This document shows, one piece after another, positions 8,867-18,671 of a stretch of 39,085 bases of DNA. The position numbers and the translations under genes were made by a program. Numbering within the stretch: the stretch's first letter is position 1; each line of letters begins with the position of its first letter. Origin of the DNA: Betaproteobacteria bacterium (lineage in GTDB: Bacteria > Pseudomonadota > Gammaproteobacteria > Burkholderiales > Ferrovaceae); assembly GCA_018971415.1 (NCBI GenBank), contig JAGXAW010000010.1:1-39085 (forward strand). Reading direction: 5' to 3'. Under the pieces are notes generated by a model. It searched no databases, was not told the DNA's origin, and saw only the letters and a program-made list of their open reading frames with translations.

Positions 8867-9588
8867 TGATGATGAAACAGCCCGTATATAAACGTATTTT
8901 AGTGAAGTTGTCAGGGGAAGCCTTGATGGGTTCTGATGCGTACGGGATCAATCGCGCCACAATTGATCGTATTGTGGCGCAATTGGCTGAAGTGCAAAAC
9001 CTAGGTGTTCAATTGGCGATAGTCATTGGCGGGGGCAATATTTTTCGTGGTGTCGCTTTGGGCGCTGAGGGAATGGATCGGGCAACTGCTGATTACATGG
9101 GTATGTTAGCCACTGTCATGAATGCCTTGGCCTTGCAAGATGCCATGAAGCGAGTTGGATTGGTTAGTCGTGTTCAATCCGCGCTACATGTCGATCAAGT
9201 TGCAGAACCGTATATTCGAGGTAAAGCTTTACGTTACTTGGAAGACGGTCGAGTTGTTATTTTCGCAGCAGGGACAGGAAATCCTTTTTTTACCACGGAT
9301 ACTGCAGCAGCCTTACGTGGTATGGAAATGAATGTTGATGTTGTTTTGAAAGCCACCAAAGTGGATGGGATATATACCGCTGATCCAGTTAAAGATCCAC
9401 AAGCTAAACGTTATGAGTCTTTAACCTTTGAAGAGGCAATCGTTAATAATCTGCAAGTCATGGACGCAACAGCACTGACATTATGTCGTGACCAAAATAT
9501 GCCTTTATGTGTATTTAGTATTTTCAAAGAAGGGGCCTTGAGACGAATTGTGATGGGCGAGCCTGAAGGAACATTTGTTAGGAATTAA
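8866..9588 (+). CDS. pyrH: Uridylate kinase (UMP kinase)
   Basis: A 240-residue hexameric bacterial UMP kinase that makes UDP for nucleic acid and UDP-sugar synthesis. The amino-acid-kinase fold is shown by [10 protein letters not shown] near residue 13, the phosphate-binding IGGGNIFRG near residue 51, the [19 protein letters not shown] segment and [17 protein letters not shown]. The start is ATGATGATG; the first ATG overlaps the tsf stop by one base, and either of the next two could also be used. It lies in the standard tsf-pyrH-frr order. Confidence 0.97.
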   Translation: MMMKQPVYKRILVKLSGEALMGSDAYGINRATIDRIVAQLAEVQNLGVQLAIVIGGGNIFRGVALGAEGMDRATADYMGMLATVMNALALQDAMKRVGLVSRVQSALHVDQVAEPYIRGKALRYLEDGRVVIFAAGTGNPFFTTDTAAALRGMEMNVDVVLKATKVDGIYTADPVKDPQAKRYESLTFEEAIVNNLQVMDATALTLCRDQNMPLCVFSIFKEGALRRIVMGEPEGTFVRN

Positions 9589-9602
9589 TTGGAGTCAATC
9601 AA

Positions 9603-10160
9603 ATGATTGCTGACGTAAAGAAAACTGCTGAACAAAAAATGAGTAAGTCAATTGAGACGCTGAAAACTGACTTATCAAAAGTGAGAACCGGTCGCGCTCA
9701 TGCAGGATTGTTAGATCATGTGATGGTTGACTACTATGGAAATCCCACGCCAGTGAATCAAGTAGCAAACATTAACTTGATTGATGCCAGAACCATCGGT
9801 GTATCCCCTTATGAAAAAAATCTACTCTCTGCTATTGAAAAAGCCATCCGTGACGCTGACTTAGGGTTGAATCCTGCCAGCCAAGGCGATTTGATTCGTG
9901 TGCCGATGCCTGCTTTAACTGAAGAAAGACGTAGAGATCTAACTAAAGTGGTTAAATCAGAGGCTGAAAACGCCAGAGTTGCCGTGAGAAACATCAGACG
10001 TGACGCAATTGGTCAATTAAAAGATTTGTTAAAAGCCAAATCTATTTCTGAAGATGAAGACCGTCGAGCGCAAGATGATATACAAAAACTCACTGATAAG
10101 TTTATTGCTGAAATCGATAAATTGTTGGCCGTCAAAGAATCTGAATTAATGGCTGTATAA
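9603..10160 (+). CDS. frr: Ribosome recycling factor
   Basis: A 185-residue protein, the usual length, that with EF-G splits post-termination ribosomes. Near-invariant family segments are present: [20 protein letters not shown] (residues 21-40), the [14 protein letters not shown] hinge region, and [33 protein letters not shown] tract provides the ribosome site after the pyrH stop 15 bases upstream. It continues the tsf-pyrH-frr-uppS operon. Confidence 0.98.
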   Translation: MIADVKKTAEQKMSKSIETLKTDLSKVRTGRAHAGLLDHVMVDYYGNPTPVNQVANINLIDARTIGVSPYEKNLLSAIEKAIRDADLGLNPASQGDLIRVPMPALTEERRRDLTKVVKSEAENARVAVRNIRRDAIGQLKDLLKAKSISEDEDRRAQDDIQKLTDKFIAEIDKLLAVKESELMAV

Positions 10161-10185
10161 CTCCAAGTTAACCTGAGGACTTGCC

Positions 10186-10968
10186 ATGAGTGACAACAGT
10201 AGTTCTACCTTAGCAATTCCTGAGGTTGGCTCCATACCCAAACATGTTGCAGTTATCATGGATGGCAATGGTCGTTGGGCACGTAATAAGTTGCTGCCAC
10301 GTATTGCTGGTCATCGAAAAGGTACTGATGCTGTTCGTGCGCTGGTTAAAGGTGCGATAGATCTTGGGATTCCTTACGTTACTTTGTTTGCTTTTAGCAG
10401 TGAGAACTGGAGAAGGCCTGCAGAAGAAGTATCCATGTTGATGCAGTTGTTTATTACTGTATTAAAAAAAGAAATCAATCGTCTACACCGTAATAATATA
10501 CGCCTAAAGGTGATTGGGGATATCTCTCAATTTGATTTACCACTTCAAGACTTAATTCGCTCTTCTGAGCAACTCACCCAAGATAATACGCAATTAACGC
10601 TAACCATTGCCGCTAACTATGGTGGTCGCTGGGATATACTTCAGGCTATGAACGCGTTACTGAAAGCTGAGCCCAATAAAGAAGATAAAATGATTACAGA
10701 AAACGATCTAATGCCTTATTTGTCTATGGGAGATTTGCCTGAGCCTGACTTGTTTATTCGAACAGGTGGCGAAAAAAGGATTAGTAATTTCTTGCTCTGG
10801 CAGTTAGCCTATACGGAGTTATTTTTTACCGATACCCTATGGCCTGATTTCAATGAAGTCAACCTTAGAGAAGCCGTTTTGTCCTATCAATCAAGAGAGC
10901 GAAGATTTGGCAGAACTAGCGAGCAAGTCATACAAACTTCTTGGCCAAGTGTTTCCACGGCAATTTAA
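10186..10968 (+). CDS. uppS: Undecaprenyl diphosphate synthase (cis-prenyltransferase)
   Basis: A 260-residue cis-prenyltransferase that condenses isopentenyl diphosphate onto farnesyl diphosphate to make the C55 carrier for peptidoglycan and O-antigen. The signature HVAVIMDGNGRWA (residues 20-32, catalytic Asp26), FAFSSENWRRP and the C-terminal RTGGEKRISNFLLWQ with the following AYTELFFTD are all present. It starts 25 bases after frr with a GAGGA ribosome site and is followed three bases later by cdsA, so the two lipid genes are tightly linked. Confidence 0.97.
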   Translation: MSDNSSSTLAIPEVGSIPKHVAVIMDGNGRWARNKLLPRIAGHRKGTDAVRALVKGAIDLGIPYVTLFAFSSENWRRPAEEVSMLMQLFITVLKKEINRLHRNNIRLKVIGDISQFDLPLQDLIRSSEQLTQDNTQLTLTIAANYGGRWDILQAMNALLKAEPNKEDKMITENDLMPYLSMGDLPEPDLFIRTGGEKRISNFLLWQLAYTELFFTDTLWPDFNEVNLREAVLSYQSRERRFGRTSEQVIQTSWPSVSTAI

Positions 10969-10971
10969 TCA

Positions 10972-11793
10972 ATGTTAAAGCAAAGAGTTGTTACTGCCTT
11001 TTTTCTGTTAATAGGCATGCTCTGGGCACTTTTTTTTAGCACCACCAATCAGTGGACAGGTTTAGTTAGTGTGATCGCACTTGTAGCGTTTTGGGAATGG
11101 TCTAAATTGGGACGCTATTCTTTAATCACTACGTTTTTATATCTACTTTGTAGTGCTGCCATATATGTAACGATTGTTCTGTTTCAATGGCATGATCATG
11201 TTGTGCTGTTACTCAATTTTGCGGCCGTGTTGTTCTGGTTACTGATTGCTCCATTATGGTTAAACCATGGGTGGCCCACTCAACATCCTCTGGTTCATGC
11301 TGTTCTTGGTTGGTTACTTGTGTTTTCTACGGTGTTTTCATTAATGGTCGTCAAAGCCTTTGGTGCAATTCACCTGCTTATACTATTTAGTATTATTTGG
11401 TTGTCAGATAGCACTGCTTATTTTGTTGGCCGCGCATTTGGAAGACACAAGCTCGCACCTCGTATTAGCCCTGGAAAAACATGGGAAGGGGTAATGGGTG
11501 CCTTGGTGGCGGTAATGATCTATGGATTTTCTATCCAGTTTTTCTGGCCATGGCAAACGATTCCTTTAATTGCCTGGCTTCATATTCATCCCTTATGGTT
11601 TTATTGTCTGATACTCCTCATTGCCTTACTCGGTATTGAAGGTGACTTGTTTGAGTCATGGTTAAAACGTTGTGTGGGGGTCAAGGACAGTGGTTTTATC
11701 TTACCTGGACACGGTGGTATTCTAGACAGAATTGACGCGTTAATTGCTACGCTTCCCGTCATGGCTTTATGGACAGAGATGTTGGTCAGATAA
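10972..11793 (+). CDS. cdsA: Phosphatidate cytidylyltransferase (CDP-diglyceride synthase)
   Basis: A 273-residue polytopic inner-membrane enzyme that makes CDP-diacylglycerol, the precursor of all phospholipids. It shows several hydrophobic segments from the N-terminus onward, the GKTWEGVMGA segment and the diagnostic C-terminal signature SWLKRCVGVKDSGFILPGHG followed by GILDRID, containing the conserved K-D and H-G-G with D-R-x-D residues. It begins three bases after uppS and ends four bases before the preferred dxr start. Confidence 0.97.
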   Translation: MLKQRVVTAFFLLIGMLWALFFSTTNQWTGLVSVIALVAFWEWSKLGRYSLITTFLYLLCSAAIYVTIVLFQWHDHVVLLLNFAAVLFWLLIAPLWLNHGWPTQHPLVHAVLGWLLVFSTVFSLMVVKAFGAIHLLILFSIIWLSDSTAYFVGRAFGRHKLAPRISPGKTWEGVMGALVAVMIYGFSIQFFWPWQTIPLIAWLHIHPLWFYCLILLIALLGIEGDLFESWLKRCVGVKDSGFILPGHGGILDRIDALIATLPVMALWTEMLVR

Positions 11794-11797
11794 AAAT

Positions 11798-12979
11798 ATG
11801 CCAAAACAACTTATCACTATTTTAGGTTCAACAGGATCAATTGGCTGTAGTACTTTGCAAGTGATTGCTCTTCATCCTGATAAATATCAGGTTTTTGCGC
11901 TGGCCGCATACAGTAATACTGAGTTGTTATTAGAGCAATCCATGGCTTTTAAAGCACGTTATGCAGTGCTCGTAGGGGCCATACCCAATAGCGAGCTACA
12001 GCAACGTTTTAAGAGCCATGGAGTAGAGTTACTGTTTGGTCTTTCGGCGCTCGATGATGTTGCTCAGCATGAAAGCGTTGATACAGTCATGGCAGCCATC
12101 GTTGGAGTGGCCGGTTTACAGTCGACTTTGGCGGCAGCTCGATGTGGAAAAAGAATTTTACTGGCTAATAAAGAGTCCTTGGTGGTCTCTGGTAAGCTTT
12201 TAATGGACGCTGTTAAAGAAAATCATGCTACTTTGCTTCCGGTAGATAGCGAACACAATGCTATTTTTCAGTCATTGCCTGTTTATCATCAACAAGGACT
12301 TGATCAGGCTGGAGTTAAAAAAATCATCCTCACTGCATCTGGAGGACCTTTTTTACATAAAAAACCTCATGAGCTGGCTGATATTACACCTGAGCAAGCG
12401 TGTAAACACCCTAATTGGAGTATGGGTAGAAAAATTTCGGTAGATTCAGCGACCATGATGAATAAAGCGCTTGAGCTGATTGAGGCATGTTGGTTATTTA
12501 ATGCCTCACCATCACAAGTGGACATTCTTATTCACCCGCAAAGTATTATTCATTCAATGGTGACTTATAAGGATGGATCAGTTATGGCTCAACTGGGTTG
12601 CCCAGATATGCGAACTCCCATCGCTTATGCACTCGCTTATCCCGAAAGAATTGATTCAGGAGTTGAAATGTTGGATCTTGCTAAAATTGGTACTCTTCAG
12701 TTTGAGCAAGTGAATTTAGAGAGGTTTCCCGCCATTCGATTGGCTTACGAGGTGGTTAAAGCTGGGGGAACGGCAAGCACTATTTTCAATGCAGCCAATG
12801 AGGTGGCTGTAGAGAATTTTTTAGATGGACATATTCCCTTTAATCAGATTACGCAAATCATTGAGACAGTTTTGAATCAATCAGCAATTGAATCGGTAGA
12901 GTCTTTAGAAACTGTGCTCAATGTGGATCGACAAACCAGAATGATAACTCAGCAAATTATCAAAAAGAGTAAGGTATAG
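11798..12979 (+). CDS. dxr: 1-deoxy-D-xylulose 5-phosphate reductoisomerase
   Basis: The second enzyme of the MEP pathway, turning DXP into 2-C-methylerythritol 4-phosphate. The frame is open from 11744, but I choose ATG 11798, giving 393 residues, because the protein then begins MPKQLITILGSTGSIGCST with the NADPH-binding motif right at the N-terminus as in the family, and because it lies just after the cdsA stop. Other signatures are LLANKESLVVSG, the metal/substrate segment PVDSEHNAIFQ, ILTASGGPF, and NWSMGRKISVDSATMMNKAL. It supplies precursors used by uppS two genes upstream. Confidence 0.97.
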   Translation: MPKQLITILGSTGSIGCSTLQVIALHPDKYQVFALAAYSNTELLLEQSMAFKARYAVLVGAIPNSELQQRFKSHGVELLFGLSALDDVAQHESVDTVMAAIVGVAGLQSTLAAARCGKRILLANKESLVVSGKLLMDAVKENHATLLPVDSEHNAIFQSLPVYHQQGLDQAGVKKIILTASGGPFLHKKPHELADITPEQACKHPNWSMGRKISVDSATMMNKALELIEACWLFNASPSQVDILIHPQSIIHSMVTYKDGSVMAQLGCPDMRTPIAYALAYPERIDSGVEMLDLAKIGTLQFEQVNLERFPAIRLAYEVVKAGGTASTIFNAANEVAVENFLDGHIPFNQITQIIETVLNQSAIESVESLETVLNVDRQTRMITQQIIKKSKV

Positions 12980-12983
12980 ATAA

Positions 12984-14351
12984 ATGGGTATTTTAGAAAC
13001 GTTAGCAGCCTTTATAGTAACGCTTTTGGTTCTCATTACGGTTCATGAGTTTGGCCATTACTATGTGGCTAAACGGGCGGGTGTCAAGGTCTTACGGTTT
13101 TCAATTGGTTTTGGTAAACCGATTTGGCAAAGGCGTTTTGGTCGGGATAATACTGAGTGGTGTCTTGGCTCGTTGCCGCTTGGCGGATACGTTAAAATGC
13201 TTGACGAGCGTGAAGCACCTGTACCGCAACATGAATTACACCGTGCCTTTAATAATCAATCTCTAGGTAAACGTTTTGCCATTGTGAGTGCTGGGCCCTT
13301 AGCCAATTTTATTCTGGCTATTATTTTGTTCAGTATATTAAATATGGTGGGAATACCCGGCATGCGTCCCTATGTGGATGCGCCAGTTAAAGGAACCATT
13401 GCAGAAGTAGCTGGTTTAAAAGCGGGTGAGTTAATTACTGCGGTAGATAACCAACAGGTGACCAGTTGGAATGATCTTGAGCCTACTTTAGTAGAAAAAG
13501 TATTGGGTGAACAAAGAATTACCTTGCAGGTACAAGACGACGCTGGGCATATTGCCCTCAAAACTTTAGATCTCTTTGGTTTTGATGTCTCTCAAGCGGG
13601 TCAAGATCTTATGAAAGACATTGGTATTTTGCCGTGGAATCCTCCATTACCTGCGGTGGTTGATAAAATACTTCCAGATAGTCCAGCTGCTAAAGCAACA
13701 CTTTTAAAAGGCGATAGGATTACCGCTGCTAATCAACAACCTATTCATGACTGGCAGACATTAGTTAATATTGTTCAAGCTCATCCAAACCAAGATATAA
13801 CCCTTCAAGTAGAACGTTCTGGTCAACAGATTGACCTTAAAATTACGCCTGCGTCATTTAAAGATCCCAACGGAAAAACCATTGGTCGAATAGGAGTCAT
13901 GCCTTTAAGGGATACTGAGCTTATCAATAAATTACGAGTAAATGTTAAATATCCCCTTTCACGTGCAGTGATCATGTCCGTTGAAAAGACATGGAGTGTG
14001 ACTGCCTTAACTTTTAAAACATTTGGAATGATGCTAGTCGGTAAGGCCTCATGGAAGAGTGTTGGTGGCCCAGTCCAGATTGCTGGATTTGCAGGGGAAA
14101 CAGCAAAATTAGGCTTAATTCCTTTTCTTTCCTTTGTTGCACTGATTAGCATTAGTCTTGGGGCGCTGAATTTACTTCCGATACCGGTATTAGATGGCGG
14201 CTATTTGTTGTATTATGTAGTGGAATTATTAAAAGGGAGCCCAGTATCCGACTCGGTGGTTGCTTTTACGCAAAAAATTGGACTCGTTTTACTGACCGCA
14301 TTAATGGCTTTTGCCTTATATAACGATATACATAGATTGTTAACTAATTGA
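12984..14351 (+). CDS. rseP: Site-2 intramembrane zinc protease RseP
   Basis: A 455-residue inner-membrane protease that, in the family, releases sigma-E by cleaving the anti-sigma factor and clears signal-peptide remnants. The first membrane helix carries the zinc motif HEFGH (His21, Glu22, His25); the third conserved ligand segment is LLPIPVLDGGYLLYY near residue 400. Between them are the KAGVKVLRFSIGFG-like loop (here KRAGVKVLRFSIGFG), GGYVKMLDE, and two PDZ domains, roughly residues 115-195 and 210-300. It sits directly before bamA, a classical arrangement linking envelope stress response to outer-membrane assembly. Confidence 0.96.
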   Translation: MGILETLAAFIVTLLVLITVHEFGHYYVAKRAGVKVLRFSIGFGKPIWQRRFGRDNTEWCLGSLPLGGYVKMLDEREAPVPQHELHRAFNNQSLGKRFAIVSAGPLANFILAIILFSILNMVGIPGMRPYVDAPVKGTIAEVAGLKAGELITAVDNQQVTSWNDLEPTLVEKVLGEQRITLQVQDDAGHIALKTLDLFGFDVSQAGQDLMKDIGILPWNPPLPAVVDKILPDSPAAKATLLKGDRITAANQQPIHDWQTLVNIVQAHPNQDITLQVERSGQQIDLKITPASFKDPNGKTIGRIGVMPLRDTELINKLRVNVKYPLSRAVIMSVEKTWSVTALTFKTFGMMLVGKASWKSVGGPVQIAGFAGETAKLGLIPFLSFVALISISLGALNLLPIPVLDGGYLLYYVVELLKGSPVSDSVVAFTQKIGLVLLTALMAFALYNDIHRLLTN

Positions 14352-14360
14352 CCTGATTTC

Positions 14361-16655
14361 ATGATCAAACGATTATTATCTGCACTTTTGTTGTGCTCCT
14401 TCAGCATGTTCGCTTTCGCATTAGATGCCTTTGTCATAAAAGATATCCGCGTGGAAGGTGCGCAACGTATTGAAGTGGGGACTATTTTCACGTACTTGCC
14501 CGTGAAGGTCGGCGAAAAAGTCACTGATGAAAAGGCCTCTGAAGCATTAAAAGCGTTATACGGTACTGGTTTTTTCTCTGATGTGGTGCTAGAAAACGAT
14601 CACGATATTTTGGTGGTTAAAGTTCATGAACGTCCAGCTATCGCAAAACTCGAAATCAACGGCTCAAAAGAGTTTCCCAAGGACCAATTAAAAGAAGCAT
14701 TGAAGTCAATTGGTTTGGTTGAAGGTCGTATTTATGACAAATCGATTCTGGATAAAGCTGAAAAAGAACTGAAAAGACAATATTTAAGTAAGGGTCATTA
14801 TGCTGCCCAGGTGATCGCAACTGTGACCCCTATGGAGCGAAACCGAGTTGCTATAACTTTAAATATTGTTGAGGGTGACACTTCTGAAATTAAATCCATC
14901 AATATTATTGGTGCAAAAGCCTTTAAAGAAAAAGAGTTACTAAGCCAGTTTAAGTTGTCGACCCATGATTGGATAAGCTGGTATACCAAAAACGATCAAT
15001 ATTCAAAACAAAAACTAAGTGGCGATTTGGAAACATTGAAGAGCTACTATGAAGATCGTGGCTATCTTGAGTTTTCGATTCTTTCAACCCAGGTGGCCAT
15101 TTCACCAGATAAATTAGGTATCTTTATCACCGTCTCTATTTCTGAAGGCAAACGTTACACCGTCTCTGATGTCAAATTGGCAGGGCGCTTCGTGGTCCCA
15201 AAAGCTGAGCTGGCGAAGCTCGTGAAAATTAAAAAAGGCGAGGTTTTTTCTAGGCAAAACGTCACTGAATCTGTTAAAGCCATGTCAGACAGATTAGCGA
15301 ACGAAGGCTATTCTTTCGCTAACATCAACGCTAATCCTCAAATTAATAAAGACAATCAAACGGCTTCATTCACGTTTGTGGTGGATCCTGGTCGCCGCGT
15401 CTATGTTCGTCACGTGAATATTTTTGGTAATGCCCGTACTCGTGATGAAGTGATTCGTCGTGAGGTTAGGCAGTTGGAAGGTGGCTGGTATTCAATTGCC
15501 AAGATTAACCGCTCAAAAGAGCGTATTGATCGCTTAGGTTTTTTTAAAGAAGTGACAGTTGACACTAAACCCGTTCCAGGCACCACGGATCAGGTGGATG
15601 TGAACTTTACTGTGGTTGAGCAGCAAACAGGCTCCATTCAGTTGGGTGCCGGCTATTCTCAGGTGCAGAAAATTATCCTTAGCGGAAGTATTAGCCAGAA
15701 CAACTTGTTCGGTACTGGAAATTCACTAACACTTGCCTTAAATACGGGTTTGGTGAGTCGCAATATCTCACTGACTTACTTTAATCCCTATTGGACTGAA
15801 GATGGAATAGGGCGCTCTTACAGTGTGTATGACCAATCTTTAGATACCACGTCCTTAGTTGGGGTGAGTCCCTATAGCACCAATACTTTGGGTGCTGATA
15901 CCCACTGGACTGTTCCTCTGAGTGAGACCAATGCTTATACTTTTGGTTTTGGCGTTGAGTCAACCAGTGTCAATGTATACACAGGTAGTCCTTTGCAGTA
16001 TTTGGGATTTGTGAACCAGTTTGGCGATTTGGCGAGAACCATTAAAAGTGATATTGGTTTTTCAAAAGATACGCGTGACAGTATTCTCTATCCTACGAAA
16101 GGGGCGAATCAGCGTTATCGTTTAGAGGCTGGACTCCCAGGCGCAGATTTAAAATACTATAAAGCCACCGCTGATGATCAGTGGTTAAGTCCCACTTTTA
16201 GTAAAAATATTACTTTTTCTGCTTCTTCTCATTTGGGTTATGCAAACGGTTATGGTGGGCAGCCTCTGGCGTTCTTTAAAAACTTCTTTGCCGGTGGTCC
16301 TAACTCAGTGCGTGGTTATTACCCTTACAGTATGGGTCCTCAGGCTCGGGATATTTACGGCAACGTTTACAACTTAGGCGGAGCAAAACTTGCTACTGGT
16401 AACGTCGAATTGTATTTCCCGTTTCCAGGACTTGCTAATGACCGTTCGTTCCGTTTAAGTACCTTCATTGACGGCGGTAATGTGTTTGGTCAAAATCAGC
16501 CCATATCGACCAGTCAATTTCGATATTCTTATGGGGTAGGGTTAAATTGGTATTCACCCCTGGGGCCTTTGCAATTTAGCTATGCTTTTCCCTTTAAAAC
16601 CCAACCCTATGATAATATTGAGCGATTACAGTTTCAGTTAGGTTCAACATTTTAA
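14361..16655 (+). CDS. bamA: Outer membrane protein assembly factor BamA
   Basis: A 764-residue Omp85-family protein, the central subunit of the BAM complex. A cleavable signal (MIKRLLSALLLCSFSMFAFA) is followed by five POTRA domains over about residues 22-420, seen from units such as FVIKDIRVEGAQRIEVGTIF, AKLEINGSKEFPKDQLKEAL and YVRHVNIFGNARTRDEVIRR. The C-terminal half is the barrel, with the diagnostic NSVRGYYPYSMGPQARD loop and a C-terminal aromatic (QLGSTF) typical of outer-membrane barrels. It is flanked by rseP and the chaperone gene skp, as expected. Confidence 0.97.
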   Translation: MIKRLLSALLLCSFSMFAFALDAFVIKDIRVEGAQRIEVGTIFTYLPVKVGEKVTDEKASEALKALYGTGFFSDVVLENDHDILVVKVHERPAIAKLEINGSKEFPKDQLKEALKSIGLVEGRIYDKSILDKAEKELKRQYLSKGHYAAQVIATVTPMERNRVAITLNIVEGDTSEIKSINIIGAKAFKEKELLSQFKLSTHDWISWYTKNDQYSKQKLSGDLETLKSYYEDRGYLEFSILSTQVAISPDKLGIFITVSISEGKRYTVSDVKLAGRFVVPKAELAKLVKIKKGEVFSRQNVTESVKAMSDRLANEGYSFANINANPQINKDNQTASFTFVVDPGRRVYVRHVNIFGNARTRDEVIRREVRQLEGGWYSIAKINRSKERIDRLGFFKEVTVDTKPVPGTTDQVDVNFTVVEQQTGSIQLGAGYSQVQKIILSGSISQNNLFGTGNSLTLALNTGLVSRNISLTYFNPYWTEDGIGRSYSVYDQSLDTTSLVGVSPYSTNTLGADTHWTVPLSETNAYTFGFGVESTSVNVYTGSPLQYLGFVNQFGDLARTIKSDIGFSKDTRDSILYPTKGANQRYRLEAGLPGADLKYYKATADDQWLSPTFSKNITFSASSHLGYANGYGGQPLAFFKNFFAGGPNSVRGYYPYSMGPQARDIYGNVYNLGGAKLATGNVELYFPFPGLANDRSFRLSTFIDGGNVFGQNQPISTSQFRYSYGVGLNWYSPLGPLQFSYAFPFKTQPYDNIERLQFQLGSTF

Positions 16656-16667
16656 GAGAGTACTGAT

Positions 16668-17165
16668 ATGAAATTCTTAAGACTAGTTTTAGCCATGGTG
16701 CTTTTATCATCTGTATCAGCTGTTTACGCTGATAACGTTAAAATCGGCTGGATCAATATTGAGCGCATTTTCCGTGAGGCGGCACCAGCACAAAAAGCCA
16801 CCAAGAAACTGGAGAAAGAATTTGCTGCTCGTGACGCTGATCTTCAACGATTAGGAAAACAAGCCCGTGACCTTCAAACCTCTCTTGATCGAGATGGGCT
16901 AACAATGTCCGAATCTGACCGTAACGCAAAACAACGTGAATTGGCCGATTTAAATCGTGAATTTCAACGTAAACAAAGAGAGTTTCGTGAGGATCTTAAT
17001 ACCAGACGCAATGAAGAGTTAGCGGGTATTCAAGAGAGAGCAAACCAAGTTATACGTCAAATTGCAGCCTCAGAAAAGTACGACTTGATTCTTTCTGATG
17101 TTATCTACGCTAGCCCTGCCATTGATGTTACTGACAAGGTACTAAAGGCTTTGGCTGATAAGTAA
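16668..17165 (+). CDS. skp: Periplasmic chaperone Skp/OmpH
   Basis: A 165-residue periplasmic chaperone that holds unfolded outer-membrane proteins for delivery to BamA. A signal peptide ends near AVYA (residues 19-22). The mature start VKIGWINIERIFREAAPAQK is the family's core strand and first helix, followed by a long charged coiled-coil (residues about 45-125, rich in Arg, Lys, Glu and Gln) that forms the tentacles, and a closing core segment YDLILSDVIYASPAIDVTD. It lies between bamA and lpxD, the standard order. Confidence 0.95.
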   Translation: MKFLRLVLAMVLLSSVSAVYADNVKIGWINIERIFREAAPAQKATKKLEKEFAARDADLQRLGKQARDLQTSLDRDGLTMSESDRNAKQRELADLNREFQRKQREFREDLNTRRNEELAGIQERANQVIRQIAASEKYDLILSDVIYASPAIDVTDKVLKALADK

Positions 17166-17178
17166 TTAGGAAGAGTGT

Positions 17179-18213
17179 TTGAAGTCAAAACTGTCATTTA
17201 CCTTATCGCAAATTGCCGCTCAATGTAACGCAGAGGTATTAGGTGAGGGTTCCACTCTTATTTCGGGGATTGGAACCATTGCCGGCGCTACGCAGGGGGA
17301 AATCACATTTTTAGCTAACACACTCTACCGCGACTCACTTAAACATACTCGCGCCAGCGCAGTAATTTTGTCGGCTGAAGACGCATCCTTTTCTCCTTCT
17401 CCATGTTTAATCAGTAAAAATCCTTACGCCACTTACGCAAGAGCCGCGCAAATGTTGTTTCCCGCGGAGGCTACACCCATCGGCGTTCATCCAAGCGCAG
17501 TGATTGCTCAAGATGTTGTATTGTCAGAGAATGTCAGTATTGGTCCCCATGTGGTAATTGAGTCGGGCGCTCAAATTGGACGAGGGGTAGTGATTGACAG
17601 TGGTACTTATATAGGTCGAGATACGGTAATTGGCGCCAACTCAAGACTGTACTCTGGTGTCAGGCTTTATCATGAAACCCATATTGGGGAACGGGCTATT
17701 ATTCACTCAGGGGTTGTTATTGGCTCTGATGGTTTTGGTATGGCCTGGGATAAAGGTGGTTGGATTAAGATCCCGCAAATTGGTAGAGTGGTTATTGGTC
17801 ATGATGTGGAAATAGGGGCAAATACCACTATTGACCGTGGGGCTATTGAAAATACCGTTATTGAAGACGGTGTGAAATTAGATAATCAAATTCAAATAGC
17901 CCATAATTGCCACATTGGTGCTAATACCGTGATTGCAGGGTGTACGGGCGTCTCGGGAAGTACCACCATTGGCAAAAATTGTCGCATTGGTGGTGGGGTT
18001 GGCATTGTTGGTCACCTTAATATATGTGATGGGGTCACAGTGACTGGCTTTACAATGATCACAAAATCGATTACTGAACCCGGTATATACTCATCTGGTA
18101 TGCCAGGTGTACAACATAAAAATTGGATGGAAACTTTAGTTCATTTACGCCATTTATCAGATTGGATAAAACGAATTAAATCTTTAGAAAAAGTACTTAA
18201 AAAAGAGGAGTAG
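17179..18213 (+). CDS. lpxD: UDP-3-O-(3-hydroxyacyl)glucosamine N-acyltransferase LpxD, TTG start
   Basis: A 344-residue trimeric acyltransferase that adds the N-linked hydroxyacyl chain in lipid A synthesis. An N-terminal uridine-binding domain (ISGIGTIAGATQGEITFLAN) is followed by a left-handed beta-helix of hexapeptide repeats (for example VSIGPHVVIESGAQIGRGVV). The catalytic His is His242 in QIAHNCHIG, and the C-terminal helix carries HLRHLSDWIKRIKSLEK. The start is TTG at 17179, five bases after a good AGGAAG site; a TAG stop lies in frame at 17167-17169 region upstream is absent of other starts, and the next internal Met is near residue 92, so the TTG is well supported. Confidence 0.95.
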   Translation: MKSKLSFTLSQIAAQCNAEVLGEGSTLISGIGTIAGATQGEITFLANTLYRDSLKHTRASAVILSAEDASFSPSPCLISKNPYATYARAAQMLFPAEATPIGVHPSAVIAQDVVLSENVSIGPHVVIESGAQIGRGVVIDSGTYIGRDTVIGANSRLYSGVRLYHETHIGERAIIHSGVVIGSDGFGMAWDKGGWIKIPQIGRVVIGHDVEIGANTTIDRGAIENTVIEDGVKLDNQIQIAHNCHIGANTVIAGCTGVSGSTTIGKNCRIGGGVGIVGHLNICDGVTVTGFTMITKSITEPGIYSSGMPGVQHKNWMETLVHLRHLSDWIKRIKSLEKVLKKEE

Positions 18214-18221
18214 AAGTTATC

Positions 18222-18671
18222 ATGGCCATTATGGATATCAAAGAAGTGATGAAATACCTTCCTCACCGATACCCTTTTTTGCTAATCGATAAAGTGGTGG
18301 ATTTGAAAGCAGGTGAGTCAATCACTGCTGTAAAAAACGTCACCATGAATGAAGGTTTTTTTCAGGGACACTTTCCAGGGCATCCTGTCATGCCAGGTGT
18401 ATTGATCATTGAAGCCATGGCCCAGGCTGCTGCACTGCTTAGTTATAAAACTGAGGGAACACAGCCTAATGGAAATGTAGTGACTTATTTTATTGGTATT
18501 GATAAAGCCCGTTTTAGGGCGCCAGTATTTCCAGGCGATCAACTGATATTGAAGGCCAATTTGATTCGCCGTTCTTCACGTTTATGGAAATACGAGACAC
18601 AAGCTTTGGTGGATGACAAGATTGTCTCTGAGGCTGAGTTGTTATGTACCGAGAAGAATATTGAAGAATGA
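18222..18671 (+). CDS. fabZ: (3R)-hydroxyacyl-ACP dehydratase FabZ
   Basis: A 149-residue hotdog-fold dehydratase of fatty acid elongation that competes with LpxA for hydroxyacyl-ACP. The opening MKYLPHRYPFLLIDKVV and the active-site stretch GHFPGHPVMPGVLIIEAMAQ (residues 49-68) with His54 and Glu64 are diagnostic. The ATG at 18222 is used here; an in-frame ATG three codons later is also possible. Its stop overlaps the lpxA start (ATGA), so the ratio of the two enzymes that share a substrate is probably set partly by coupled translation. Confidence 0.97.
   Translation: MAIMDIKEVMKYLPHRYPFLLIDKVVDLKAGESITAVKNVTMNEGFFQGHFPGHPVMPGVLIIEAMAQAAALLSYKTEGTQPNGNVVTYFIGIDKARFRAPVFPGDQLILKANLIRRSSRLWKYETQALVDDKIVSEAELLCTEKNIEE

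Noticed and set aside
14213-14524. 103-codon minus-strand frame across the rseP/bamA junction
   Set aside because: Antisense to two well-recognised genes, with no family resemblance; shadow frame.
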